A stretch of 64,000 nucleotides of DNA from Hymenobacter sp. BRD67 (GCF_013256425.1 NZ_CP053904.1:744001-808000), one strand, 5' to 3'. Shown: positions 45,420-55,086, counted from the first letter of the stretch. The notes: generated by a model not told the origin, from the sequence alone. Program-made: numbers and translations.

Positions 45420-47327
45420 TCAGTTCAGCAGCTTGGCGAAATTGACCTTGATTTTGAGCTGAAAATCCGCAATCACCTTGAAAATCTCCTTCAGCGTGAC
45501 ACGCTCTACTTTGGTTAGCTGATTGGGGTCGAGATAGTTATCGGGCGGGAGCTTATCATACATCATCTGGGCAGCCTGTTTCTTGAGGCGCATCCCCATC
45601 AGGTAGTAGTACGATTGCAGCAGCTCCTGATATTCCTTTTCGGTAAAGACACCGAGCTGGCGCAACGCGGCGAGCCGCTGGCCGGTGTTGGTAGCAAACA
45701 CCCGGTTGCGCAGGGCAAACACGCGCACCGCGTCCACAATGGGCGACATGATTTTCTTGAGATTCACCACCTGCTGGTCGCCCACCGCGAAGGTGCGGAT
45801 GTTGTTGAAAAACGTCAGCGGCGGCTCGTACTGCAAGGCATTGGTGGCCATGTAGTGCAGAAAGCGGTCGAGCGGCTGCTGGAGCTCAGTATCCAGGAAA
45901 TCGCGCAGCTCGTCTAATATAGTATTTTCTCCATATAAAAAGCGAATGTCGAAAAACGCCGCGAAGCGCATCACGTTCTCGGGGTTCGACTCGTGCAGCC
46001 ACTCCGTGTAGTTGCGCTTCCAGTGCGAAAGCGAGTGCGTCCACTTCGGGTTTTTGGCCATGAAGCCGCCCTCGCAGAAGCTGAACCCGATGTTGTTGAG
46101 CCGGTCCGACACTTCGGTGGCGAAGCGCAGAAAGTAGTCGCGCACCAGCTCGCGCTGCTCGTTGGCCTTGTCTTCGTAGATGATGGCGTTGTCCTGGTCG
46201 GTGAGCAGGGTTTGCTCCTGGCGGCCTTCCGAGCCGAGCACGATAAACACAAACCGGGCCGGCGGCGTCCCCAACTCCCGTATCACGTCCTCGATAACTT
46301 TCAGCGCGATAGTATCGGCCACGGTCGTGATGACCTGGTTCACGATTTCGGGCTTCACGCCCCGGTCGAGGAGCTGAAACACGATGTCGGGCACTTTCTG
46401 CCAGTTGCGGCGCAGCTCGCGGCCGCTCACGGCCTGCTTCACGCCCTGAATGAACAGGAACGGCGACTGCGCCTGCTCGGCCAGCAGCTTGTTGCGGCTG
46501 ATAAAGCCCAGGTACTCGCCCTCGGGACTTTCGACCAACAGGTAGCGCGTCTTGGTCCGGAACATGAGCAGCAGCGCCTCATACACAAACGCCTCACTGC
46601 TCACGGAGCGCGTGGGCGCATCGATAAACGTGCTGATGGGCAGCCGCGCATCGCCCAGGCCGGCTACTACCTTGTCGCGCAGCGTTATATCGGTGACGTA
46701 GCCCACAATTTTATCCGCTTCGTCGCGCACGAAGTAGCAGCTGCTGCGGGCCCTGGCCATGCGGCGGGCTACCTCGTGGGTGGGCGTGTGGCCGGGGCAG
46801 GCCAGCACCTCGCGCAGCTCCACGGCGGCCATGCGGCGCGAGTACAGCTCGTCGGCGGCGATGAAGTTTTGGGGCTTCTGCGGGCCGGGGTGTACCAGCT
46901 GCGCATACTCATCGTCGAGCATCAGCCGGCCATAACGGTTGGTAAAATGCTGAAAGAAAGCTTCATAACCCAAGCACAAGCCCTTAAATTCGTTGCGATG
47001 CAAAAAGTACACTCGCGTGCCGGCCCTGGCCTGCACCGTGCGCAGCGAGCGCTTCTTGTTGAGCAGCACCGACACGCCGCCGTAGCAGGTGCCGGGGCCG
47101 TACACCTCGGGCAGTCGGCGCGCCGACTGCCCATCGAAAAAGAACGTGTCGTAGCCGCCCTCAATTATCAAATCGACGCCGCGCAGCTTGGTTTCGCCCT
47201 GCCGGTAAATCACGGCCTCGCGCGGGTGCGTCACTTCCTGGAGCAGCGCGGCCACTTCCTCCAGCACCTCGGGCGGCAGCAGGTTGAAGGGCTCAACGGT
47301 GCGAAGAAAGGCGGTAACATTTAACAT
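45420..47327 (-). CDS. CNMP-binding/CBS/DUF294 nucleotidyltransferase-like protein
   Basis: This 635-residue cytoplasmic signalling protein has a cyclic-nucleotide-binding-like domain (about 10-130), two CBS motifs (about 165-290), a DUF294 nucleotidyltransferase-like domain with GSEGRQEQTLLTDQDNAIIY, and a DUF294 C-terminal helical domain. Family knowledge: the architecture matches uncharacterised proteins often found beside a DnaQ-type exonuclease gene, and such a gene is indeed next to it here. The start codon lies in a short repeat (CATTTAAC units), so the first residues (MLNV) may come from that repeat. Confidence 0.9.
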   Translation of the reverse strand: MLNVTAFLRTVEPFNLLPPEVLEEVAALLQEVTHPREAVIYRQGETKLRGVDLIIEGGYDTFFFDGQSARRLPEVYGPGTCYGGVSVLLNKKRSLRTVQARAGTRVYFLHRNEFKGLCLGYEAFFQHFTNRYGRLMLDDEYAQLVHPGPQKPQNFIAADELYSRRMAAVELREVLACPGHTPTHEVARRMARARSSCYFVRDEADKIVGYVTDITLRDKVVAGLGDARLPISTFIDAPTRSVSSEAFVYEALLLMFRTKTRYLLVESPEGEYLGFISRNKLLAEQAQSPFLFIQGVKQAVSGRELRRNWQKVPDIVFQLLDRGVKPEIVNQVITTVADTIALKVIEDVIRELGTPPARFVFIVLGSEGRQEQTLLTDQDNAIIYEDKANEQRELVRDYFLRFATEVSDRLNNIGFSFCEGGFMAKNPKWTHSLSHWKRNYTEWLHESNPENVMRFAAFFDIRFLYGENTILDELRDFLDTELQQPLDRFLHYMATNALQYEPPLTFFNNIRTFAVGDQQVVNLKKIMSPIVDAVRVFALRNRVFATNTGQRLAALRQLGVFTEKEYQELLQSYYYLMGMRLKKQAAQMMYDKLPPDNYLDPNQLTKVERVTLKEIFKVIADFQLKIKVNFAKLLN

Positions 47328-47484
47328 TTAACAGGTATCATTTAACAGGTTGCGGGTAGCAAGGCTGGCTGCCTGGTAGCTAGGTGAACAGGACGGCTTC
47401 CTTAGTGCCTATACAGCTTCCATGATAGGTAGTGAAGCGAATGTAGGACGATGTTAAATGATAATTGCTACCTGTTAAATGATT
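47318..47484. repeat. Inverted CATTTAACA repeat cluster
   Basis: Two clusters of the motif CATTTAACA face each other: 47318-47350 (three copies, one linked by GGTAT) and 47451-47484 (complementary copies, one linked by a similar spacer). The first includes the start codon of the DUF294 gene and the second the stop codon of the exonuclease gene. The 100 bp between them hold no gene. Confidence 0.6.
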
Positions 47485-48152
47485 CCCAGCCAGTATTTCC
47501 AGAACGGGCGGCGGGCGGCGGCCAGCACGGCGTGGGTAGGTGGGGGTTGCAGCTGGCGCTGGCTGGTCAGCGTTTCGGCGTCGATGTCGCCGGTGCGGCG
47601 CAGCTCAAAAAAGCACTGGGCCGTGGCCTCAGCGTCGGCCAGGGCATCGTGCTGTTTCAGCATCGGCCGGCCAAACTGGCGCTGGTAGAGGTCGGCCAGC
47701 CGTAGGTACTGCTGGCGCATAGGCTGCCAGAAGCGCTCGGTCAGGCGCATGGTGCAGAAGGTGGGTAGGCCGGGCAGCGGGTTGGTCAGCCCCGAGCGGT
47801 GAAAGCTGACGCCCATCATGTGGTAGTCCAGCTCGATGAAGTGTCCCACTACCAGCGGCTTATAGCGCAGCAGGTCGGCTTGCAGGTGCAGCATCACCTG
47901 CTGGCGCGCCTCGCCATGCTCGTGCAAGTAAGCCAGCGTGAGGCCGTGCACCTGCATCGAAGCGGGCGTCAGGTCGTAGTCGCTGGGCTTTATATAGTGA
48001 TTTTCAGTTTTAATAAGCTCGCCCGCTGCTGTGTACACCAGCCAGGCTATCTGGGCCACGTGCGGCCACGCGCCCGGCTCGGCGTAGGGCCGCCGCCAGT
48101 CGGCGGGCAGGCCCGACGTCTCAGTGTCAACGAAAAGTAGGTAGTCGGCCAC
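47475..48152 (-). CDS. DEDDh-type 3'-5' exonuclease (DnaQ-like)
   Basis: From a GTG at 48152 the protein has 225 residues. The exonuclease motifs are FVDTETSG (Exo I, D and E), GHFIELDYHM (Exo II, D) and HDALADAEAT (Exo III, H and D), giving a complete DEDDh set. The reading frame extends further upstream, but across the start of hen1 and without family similarity, so I use GTG. It is encoded upstream of the DUF294 gene on the same strand, a common pairing. Confidence 0.85.
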   Translation of the reverse strand: MADYLLFVDTETSGLPADWRRPYAEPGAWPHVAQIAWLVYTAAGELIKTENHYIKPSDYDLTPASMQVHGLTLAYLHEHGEARQQVMLHLQADLLRYKPLVVGHFIELDYHMMGVSFHRSGLTNPLPGLPTFCTMRLTERFWQPMRQQYLRLADLYQRQFGRPMLKQHDALADAEATAQCFFELRRTGDIDAETLTSQRQLQPPPTHAVLAAARRPFWKYWLGII

Positions 48153-48236
48153 AGTATAAAAGTAGTGAGCAATCACTATTCCGGGGTTGGGGGCGCCTGG
48201 TGGGGCCGATTCGCCGACAGCCGCCATCTTTGCCGG

Positions 48237-49726
48237 ATGCTGCTCACGATTACGACCACCCATCAGCCCGCCACCGACTTGGGCTACCTGCTGCACAAAA
48301 ACCCCGTCCGCCTGCAAACCATGGAAGTGGCCGGCGGGCAAGCCCACGTATTCTACCCCGAAGCCACGGCCGCGCGCTGCACCGCCGCGCTGCTGCTCGA
48401 CCTCGACCCTGTGGGCCTGGTGCGCGGGCGCGGCGGGGCCGCCGCCGAGGGCTTCGCGTTGGAGCAGTACGTGAACGACCGGCCCTACGTGGCCTCGTCT
48501 TTCCTGAGCGCGGCGCTGAGCAAAGCCTTCGGTACGGCTATGAACGGCACCTGCAAAGACCGCCCGAACCTGCCCCACGAAGCGCTGCCACTGGCCGTGA
48601 AAGTGGCCGTTGTGTCGGCGCCCGGCCCCGACTGGCCGCGCCGCCTCTTCGAGCCGCTGGGCTACGCCGTGGAAATCGAAACCACCCCGCTCGACCCGAC
48701 GGTGCCCGAGTGGGGCGACAGCCGCTACTACACCCTGCACCTGCGCCACGCCGGCCTGCGCCTGCAAGACGTGTTGACGCACCTCTACGTGCTGCTGCCG
48801 GTGCTCGACAACGACAAGCACTACTACATCGGCGAAAACGAGGCCGAAAAGCTGCTGCACCGCGGCGCCCGCTGGCTGCCCCAGCACCCGAGCGTGGGTT
48901 TATCACCCGGCGGTACTTGCGCTATTTGGCGGCGTATGTGAACCCGACGCTGGAGCGGCTGATGGAAGGAGAGGTGCCAGAGGTCAGTAGCGTGGACTCT
49001 GCGAGTCCGCGCATGGATGAGGTAGGAAGCGATTCCTTAGAAATTGCGCGGCCGCAGGCTGCAGAATCAGCCGATACGATGCGCGGACTCGCAGAGTACA
49101 CGCTACATCCCAAAATCTCCCTCCACGACCAGCGCCTCCAGCAAGTGGCCCACGAAACCTACCAGCTGGCGCCCAAGCGCGTGCTCGACCTGGGCTGCGG
49201 CGAAGGCAAGCTGTTACGCCTGCTCCTGCGCCAGCCCAAAATCGAGTACATCCTCGGCATGGACGTGTCGCACCAGGCGCTGGCCCGTGCCGCCCAGCGT
49301 CTGCACCTTGCTGAGATGCCCCCGCGCCAGCGCGCCCGCCTCGACCTCATTCAGGGCTCGCTGCTGTACCGCGATGACCGCCTCACCGGCTTCGACGCGG
49401 CGGCGCTGGTTGAAGTCATCGAGCACCTTGACCCCAACCGCCTCGCCGCCCTCGAAGCCGTAGTGTTCGGCCATGCTCGCCCGGCGCACATCTTCGTCAC
49501 CACCCCCAACGCCGATTACAACCAGCTTTTCGAAAAGCTCAACGCCGGCGAATTCCGCCACGACGACCACCGCTTCGAATGGTCCCGCGCCGAGTTTGCC
49601 GCCTGGGCCACCGCCGTGGCGGAGCGGCACGGGTATCAGGTGCGGCTGGTGGGGATGGGGGAGGAGGTGGAAGGCGTGGGGGCGCCCTCGCAGATGGCGG
49701 TGTTTAGTCAGTTAACGCCTGATTAG
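48237..49726 (+). CDS. hen1: Hen1 RNA 2'-O-methyltransferase of the RNA-repair pair, frame-broken
   Basis: From ATG 48237 the N-terminal domain (LLTITTTHQPATDLGYLLHK) is that of bacterial Hen1, which binds and activates the Pnkp ligase. The frame is lost at CCC 48887-48889; one more C restores ERGFITRRYLRYLAAYVNP and the methyltransferase domain. That domain has LDLGCGEGKLL (SAM site), VEVIEHLDP (metal ligands) and RHDDHRFEWSRAEF. Between the two halves, 40 in-frame codons come from a 120-bp palindromic element (48987-49106). Family knowledge: Hen1 2'-O-methylates the 3' end at the break so that repaired RNA resists renewed cleavage. Confidence 0.88.
48987..49106. repeat. 120-bp palindromic element inside hen1
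   Basis: Arms of 28 bp (48987-49014 and 49079-49106) match at 27 of 28 positions in inverted orientation and begin GTAGCGTGGACTCTGCGAGT. The length of exactly 40 codons keeps the hen1 frame. One arm recurs at 55087-55112, and a related element lies in pnkp at 51991-52059. Confidence 0.85.
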
Positions 49727-50445
49727 TCAAGACAGGAAATCCGGCCTTCGTGACTATCGATGCACCCAAACTTGTCGTGGCCAACGAAATAATTTACGAC
49801 TTTGAAACTTGCAGCGTCTATTGTATCAACGTACTTACGGCCATTCAAATCATAGTCTAGTCGCCTTGATTGGAAAAATACATGGTGGCTGTCTTTTGCA
49901 AAAGGAGTGTCTCCTAATATTTGAAACGTTTTCGGGTCAGTGGCTGGCAACTTTTTTTCTTCGAAAAAATAATTGCAGTCATCCTGAGACCACCAGCCAT
50001 TGTTTTCTTCTCGGATTTTGAAACTAGAGACTGAGCAGACATTTAGCGGCTCATCCATGTAAAAAACGTCGTGGTTGTCTACCGAATAGTTGCCTTTAAG
50101 TACTTTGAAGCTCTTGCCTCTTGATGTGCCAACTCTTTTATCACCGTAAAACCCTGATTTTTTGTCTTTGCCAAAAAACTCGCCAATAGCTTCAAACGAC
50201 TTAGGGTCTGCTTTGCTAATTATTTTCCCTTCGTAATACACATGTCTATCGTCTTTTCCATAGGCGCTGTATTTGAGTTCAATAAAAGAACTTGCCTGTG
50301 CAGATTCTATTAGCCGGCTGTTATTGCCTGACCCTTCATTCCAAGAATCATAGTACACCCTGTTGTCTTTGACTTCATAGTGCTTGCAACTGCATAGAAA
50401 AAAGCAAACTGCAAGTGTCAGTATTAAGCTGGCAATTTTATTCAT
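49723..50445 (-). CDS. DKNYY-repeat lipoprotein
   Basis: The 240-residue protein has a lipoprotein signal (LILTLAVCFFLCSC) and repeats with the Y-x-K-D-x-x-x-V-Y-Y pattern of the DKNYY family (AYGKDDRHVYYEGK, YSVDNHDVFYMDE, FAKDSHHVFFQSR). The gene is AT-rich and lies between hen1 and pnkp on the opposite strand. Its stop overlaps the hen1 stop within TTAG. Composition and placement suggest later insertion into the repair operon. Function unknown; probably envelope-anchored. Confidence 0.82.
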   Translation of the reverse strand: MNKIASLILTLAVCFFLCSCKHYEVKDNRVYYDSWNEGSGNNSRLIESAQASSFIELKYSAYGKDDRHVYYEGKIISKADPKSFEAIGEFFGKDKKSGFYGDKRVGTSRGKSFKVLKGNYSVDNHDVFYMDEPLNVCSVSSFKIREENNGWWSQDDCNYFFEEKKLPATDPKTFQILGDTPFAKDSHHVFFQSRRLDYDLNGRKYVDTIDAASFKVVNYFVGHDKFGCIDSHEGRISCLD

Positions 50446-50542
50446 ACGGGCTTATTGGTGAGACGCCAGCGGCTTATGTAAAAATCTTAATTGCGTCAAA
50501 AGTAAACCCTTCTTGCCTAGCATCATTTCTACTGTTATACCA

Positions 50543-53327
50543 ATGCCCCAAGATACCCTCAAGGTCCCCGAACTCTCCCTTATCCTCCTCATTGGCAGCA
50601 CGGGCGCGGGCAAGTCCACGTTTGCGCGGCGCTTGTTCAAGCCCACGGAAATCGTGTCGTCGGATGCCTGCCGGGGCCTAGTGGCCGACGATGAAAACGA
50701 CCAGTCGGCCAGCAAAGACGCCTTTGAGCTGCTGCACTACCTGGTGGCCAAGCGCCTCAAGCGCGGGCTGCTCACGGTGGTCGATGCTACTAACGTGCAG
50801 GAGGAAAGCCGCAGGCCGCTGGTGGCCCTGGCCCGGCAGTACCACGTATTGCCCGTGGCCATCGTGCTCGACGTGCCCGAGGCTGTGGCCCAGCAGCGCA
50901 ACGCCCAGCGCCCCGACCGCCGCCACCTGGGCCGGCACGTCATTGCCAGCCACCGCCAGCAGCTGCGCCGCAGCCTGCGCAGTCTGAAGGAAGAAGGCTT
51001 CCGCCACATCCACCACCTGCGCAGCGTGGCCGACATCGACGCTATCCAGGCTATCACCCGCGAGCAGCTCTACAACAACCGGAAAGAGGAAACCGGCCCC
51101 TTCGACCTCATCGGCGACGTGCACGGCTGCTACGATGAGCTGTGCGCGCTGCTGGAAAAGCTGGGGTATCAGATTACGGAAGAGCCTATTACGGACGTGC
51201 GGGATTTGGGCGTGCGGGTGGTCGCGCCGCTGGTCGTTCAGGCGGGCGCCTCACCCCCTGAGCACCTCTCCAAAGAAGGAGAGGGGCACCGGAAATGCCC
51301 CTTACGGAATCGTCAGGCTCCCCTCTCCTTTTTCGGAGAGGGGCCGGGGGTGAGGCGCCCGTCAGAACGACCCGCCGTGCCATCTTCCTCGGCGACCTCG
51401 TGGACCGTGGCCCCGCCTCGCCGCAAGTCCTGCGCCTGGTGATGAGTATGGTGCGCGACGGCAGCGCCCTGTGCGTGCCCGGCAACCACGACATCAAGCT
51501 GCTGCGCCACCTCAACGGCAAAAAAGTGACCGTAAACCACGGCCTGGCCGAAACCCTGGCCCAGCTCGAAGCCGAGCCGGAGGCCTTCAAAAGCGAGGTG
51601 CGGCGGTTTCTCGACGGCCTGGTGAGCCACTACGTGCTCGACGGCGGCAAGCTGGTCGTCGCCCACGCCGGCCTCACCGAGGAAATGCAGGGCCGCGGCT
51701 CGGGCGCGGTGCGGGCCTTTGCCCTGTTTGGCGAGAGCACCGGCGAGATTGACGAGTTCGGCCTGCCCGTGCGCTACGAGTGGGCCCGCGAATACCGGGG
51801 GCGGGCGATGGTAGTATTCGGCCACACGCCGGTGCCCGACGCCGAGTGGCTCAACAACACCATCGACATTGATACCGGCTGCGTGTTCGGCGGCCGCCTC
51901 ACTGCCCTGCGCTACCCGAGCGCGAGCTAGTGGCCGTGCCCGCCGCGCGGGTGTACTGCGAGCCGGCCCGGCCGCTCGACTACCGCCGCAGTAGCGCGGA
52001 CTTTCCAGTCCGCGAATCAGCAGAATCCCCCGACTTGCGGACTGGAAAGTCCGCGCTACAAGCTGCCCAGCACGAAAACGACTACCTGCTCGACATCCGC
52101 GACGTCACTGGCAAGCAGTTTATCGAAACGCGGCTCATGCGCGGCGTCACTATCCGGGAGGAAAACGCCGTAGCTGCCCTGGAAGTGATGTCGCGCTTCG
52201 CCCTGCACCCGAAGTGGCTGCTGTACCTGCCGCCCACCATGTCGCCCACCGAAACCTCGGCGCTGCCCGACCTGCTCGAACACCCCGCCGAGGCGTTCGA
52301 TTACTACCGGCGCCTCGGCGTAGAGCGCGTGGTGTGCGAAGAAAAGCACATGGGCAGCCGCGTGGTGGTAGTGCTGGGCAAAGATGAAGAGGCTATCCAG
52401 CGCCGCCTGGGCCTGGTGGGCGAGGGCATCGGCAAGTGCTACACCCGCACCGGCCGCAACTTCTTCAGCGACGCCGCGCTGGAAACTGCCTTCCTTGCCC
52501 GCCTGCGCGACGCCCTGAACACGGCCGGCTTCTGGGAGAAATTCGACACCGACTGGGTGTGCCTCGATGCCGAGCTGCTGCCCTGGTCGGCCAAAGCCCA
52601 GGAGCTGGTGAAAACCCAGTACGCCGCTGTGGCCGCTGCTGCCACGGCCGCCCTGCCGCAGGTCGAAGCGGTGCTGGCCAAAGCCGCCGCTCGCCAGCTC
52701 GACGGCGCCGACGCACTACTGGCCCGCACCACCGCCCGCCGCCAGGCCGCCGCTCACTACGCCGAGGCCTACCGCCGCTACTGCTGGCCGGTGCACTCCC
52801 TCGACGACCTCAAGCTGGCACCCTTCCACCTGCTCGCCACCGAGAGCCGCACCTACTTCGACCGCGACCACGCCTGGCACATGGAAACCCTGCGCACCCT
52901 CGCCCTGGCCGACCCCGGCCTGCTCCGCGCCACGCCCTACCGCGTAGTGTCCCTGGCCGACCCCGCCGAGGTCGAAAACGCCATCCAGTGGTGGACCGAC
53001 CTGACGGCGGCCGGCGGCGAGGGCATGGTGGTGAAGCCCTACGACTTCATCCCGCAGGGTAAAAGCGGCCTGCTCCAGCCCGCCCTCAAGTGCCGCGGCC
53101 GCGAGTACCTGCGCATCATCTACGGCCCCGACTACCTGCTGCCCGGCAACCTGGAGCGCCTGCGCCAGCGCAATGTAAAAGCCAAGCGCAACCTCGCCCT
53201 GCGCGAGTTCGCCCTCGGCGTCGAGGGCCTCGAACGCTTCGTGGCCGGCCAGCCCCTACGCCGCGTGCATCAGTGCGTATTCGGCGTGCTCGCGCTGGAA
53301 AGCGAGGCGGTAGACCCGCGGCTGTAG
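50543..53327 (+). CDS. pnkp: Pnkp polynucleotide kinase-phosphatase-ligase, frame-broken twice
   Basis: Three domains appear in order. A 5' kinase has P-loop GSTGAGKST at 18-26. A metallophosphoesterase 2',3'-phosphatase has IGDVHGCYDEL, FLGDLVDRGP, VPGNHD and FGHTP. The adenylyltransferase/ligase has its Lys nucleophile in CEEKHMGSR. Two -1 breaks interrupt it: one inside a 141-bp repeat (51232-51372) in the phosphatase, and one at CCC 51915-51917 before the ligase. One added base at each restores a single protein of about 930 residues. A further 69-bp repeat adds 23 codons before the ligase. Family knowledge: Pnkp and Hen1 repair RNAs cut by ribotoxins. Confidence 0.88.
51232..51372. repeat. 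141-bp inverted-repeat element inside pnkp
   Basis: Arms of 27 bp (51232-51258 and 51346-51372) match at 25 positions in inverted orientation. Between them lies a second inverted pair rich in CTCTCC/GGAGAG. The element splits the phosphatase domain between IGDVHGCYDEL and FLGDLVDRGP. Its C, G and T runs are a probable site of the associated frame loss. Confidence 0.85.
51991..52059. repeat. 69-bp palindromic element inside pnkp
   Basis: Perfect 23-bp arms (51991-52013 and 52037-52059) begin GTAGCGCGGACTTTCCAGTC. The element is exactly 23 codons long and stays in frame. It shares the GTAGCGyGGACT end and an AGTCCGC block with the element in hen1, so they belong to one family. Confidence 0.88.
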
Positions 53328-53332
53328 GTTAA

Positions 53333-54193
53333 TCAATCTACATCAGCACAGTCCGATTTAACCTTTTTAAATAATTTATGATAGTTCTGACGCAAACGAT
53401 ATTGGTCGTATAAGTCATTGTATTTTGTATGATGATTTGCGCAATTATACCAGCCAAAAGTCATTAGATAAAGCTTCGCATATTTCATGCGCGCTGGAGA
53501 TACAGATTCTTGTGCAAACCTCTCTTCTAGCAGTTCTGGAGCACCATTGTTTAGCTTTTGGACTTCTATCAGGTTTTTCCATGCTCGCATAACTGAAATA
53601 GTATCTGCTGAAGCTAAAGCATCTGCGTATTTCTTGCAGTGAGAGTAATATTTATTGCGATACAATGAGCTAGGGCTATAATATCCTTCTAAAGTGAATT
53701 TGTAAAGCTGATAATTTTCTGTAAGTTCAAGCGTGCGCAATTCGCGTACTTTCAGCCAAAATGCTGTGGGTACTATTTGAGCTTTTTTTAGTGTATTAGT
53801 TAAAGAATCGTATTCATGCCTTAAGTCTCTACCAGCTTTATCAAAATATGAATCATTATAATCTTCAAAGTTGAGTGCTGTCGTACTTGTCAATACATCA
53901 GGAAAATTCACAAGATTGTATGTGTCCTGAAGTTGCTTTTTTGTATAAGCGCCAGCCTTAAAGTAGCCAATATTTGTGCACGATTCGTCCTGCCAAGTAA
54001 ATGTGTATAGTGAGTCACTTTTTGTTTTGGGAGCGACGTTTGCTACATTTTTATGACTTGCTTCTGACTTAGCTAGAGGTTTTTTTGTTGACTCTTTTTG
54101 CTGGTTTTCACATGATGAAAATGAAATAAGTAAGAAAGTCAGTAGAAATACTACTTGGCTTCTTATTTGTAATGTGATATTATTCATATTCAA
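53333..54193 (-). CDS. AT-rich lipoprotein, function unknown
   Basis: The 286-residue protein has a lipobox (FLLTFLLISFSSC) followed by a K/E/S-rich linker (about 30-60) and a soluble, helical domain with aromatic and charged residues and six Cys in the mature part (including YYSHCKKYAD, YNCANHH and SDCADVD). I recognise no family. It is AT-rich like the DKNYY lipoprotein gene and lies 5 bp after pnkp on the opposite strand. Confidence 0.65.
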   Translation of the reverse strand: MNMNNITLQIRSQVVFLLTFLLISFSSCENQQKESTKKPLAKSEASHKNVANVAPKTKSDSLYTFTWQDESCTNIGYFKAGAYTKKQLQDTYNLVNFPDVLTSTTALNFEDYNDSYFDKAGRDLRHEYDSLTNTLKKAQIVPTAFWLKVRELRTLELTENYQLYKFTLEGYYSPSSLYRNKYYSHCKKYADALASADTISVMRAWKNLIEVQKLNNGAPELLEERFAQESVSPARMKYAKLYLMTFGWYNCANHHTKYNDLYDQYRLRQNYHKLFKKVKSDCADVD

Positions 54194-54214
54194 TTTAAAA
54201 TAAATAATTTATTT

Positions 54215-54361
54215 CTAATTCAGCGAATCAACACTAAAGTTAACCTTCGCATTCAGAGCCTTAAATATCTTCATCACCGTTTCAAAACGCACATCGGTCA
54301 GGCTATTTTCCAGTTTGGAAAGCTTCGCTTTCTTTACGCGCGTCGCTATTACCCCAGCAAG
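54215..54361 (-). pseudogene. XRE-type regulator, C-terminal remnant
   Basis: A frame of about 48 codons without a start (VKKAKLSKLENSLTDVRFET, then VMKIFKALNAKVNFSVDSLN) matches the second half of an XRE/antitoxin-type helix-turn-helix protein. Its 5' part is missing, and the pirin gene begins right there. It is a cut-down relic, perhaps of a toxin-antitoxin pair. Confidence 0.6.
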
Positions 54362-54362
54362 T

Positions 54363-55073
54363 CTAGTGGTTTATCGGCGCCTCAATTAGAATAAACCGCG
54401 TACCCGCCGTACAGTCGATGCTGACGCTATCGGTATCCCAGATGCCCAGGCTTTCGCGCTCGGCTACGGGCTGCCCGGCCACCGTTACGGCGCCGGTGAT
54501 AACGAACAGAAACAGCAGCTTATTCAGGGGTTTGAAGCTATACTCCACCGTTTGGGCGTCGGGGTAATAGCCGAGTGAGAGCTTGGCGTTCTGGTTTATC
54601 CAGCAGTGGGCCTGGCCTTCCTCGTTGCTGACGATGGTGGTGAGCTGGTTTGCGCGCTTGTCCTCCGGAAACTGGCGGCGCTGGTAGCGCGGGCCAACAT
54701 TCTGGAGCTTGGGCTCAATCCAGATTTGCAGAAAATTGACCGGCGACTCGCCCACGTTGTGCTCCTCGTGGCGCAGGCCGCTGCCCGCGCTCATGATTTG
54801 CACCCAGTCCTGGTGCACGATTTCGGTGTAGCCCAGCGTATCCTTGTGGTTCATGCTGCCGGCCAGCATCACCGAGATAATCTCCATGTTGGCGTGGCCG
54901 TGGATGCCGAAGCCGCCGCCCGGCTGCACAAAATCATCGTTGAACACGCGCAGCAGCCCGAAGCCGCTGCGCTCGGGGTCGGCATAGGGGCCAAAGCTGA
55001 GCGAAAAATTGCTTTGCAGCCAACCGATGTCTTTCAGGCCGCGCTCGGCGGCGCGGGTAAGGCGGGTTTTCAT
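54363..55073 (-). CDS. Pirin-family protein, first copy
   Basis: This 236-residue bicupin has the pirin N-terminal motif GFGIHGHANMEIISVMLAGS and LRHEEHN, which supply the metal-binding His and Glu residues, and a second cupin near the C-terminus. Pirins are iron-binding; some degrade quercetin, others act as redox sensors. It lies downstream of another pirin gene on the same strand. The two differ clearly (an old duplication). Confidence 0.92.
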   Translation of the reverse strand: MKTRLTRAAERGLKDIGWLQSNFSLSFGPYADPERSGFGLLRVFNDDFVQPGGGFGIHGHANMEIISVMLAGSMNHKDTLGYTEIVHQDWVQIMSAGSGLRHEEHNVGESPVNFLQIWIEPKLQNVGPRYQRRQFPEDKRANQLTTIVSNEEGQAHCWINQNAKLSLGYYPDAQTVEYSFKPLNKLLFLFVITGAVTVAGQPVAERESLGIWDTDSVSIDCTAGTRFILIEAPINH

Positions 55074-55086
55074 GCGGGAAAGGTAA

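Noticed and set aside
45993..47324. 443-codon plus-strand frame opposite the DUF294 gene
   Set aside because: The opposite strand encodes a full CNMP/CBS/DUF294 protein; the frame is a GC-skew artefact with low-complexity composition.
48153..48887. N-terminal extension of the exonuclease frame across hen1
   Set aside because: The residues upstream of GTG 48152 show no exonuclease features and are antisense to the conserved Hen1 N-terminal domain.
48887..51917. Programmed -1 frameshifting at CCCGAGCG, present at both the hen1 break and the second pnkp break
   Set aside because: The shared octamer is striking, but CCC GAG is not a classic slippery heptamer, no pause hairpin is evident, and other breaks in the window show the same one-base loss at unrelated G/C runs. 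Homopolymer under-calling is simpler.
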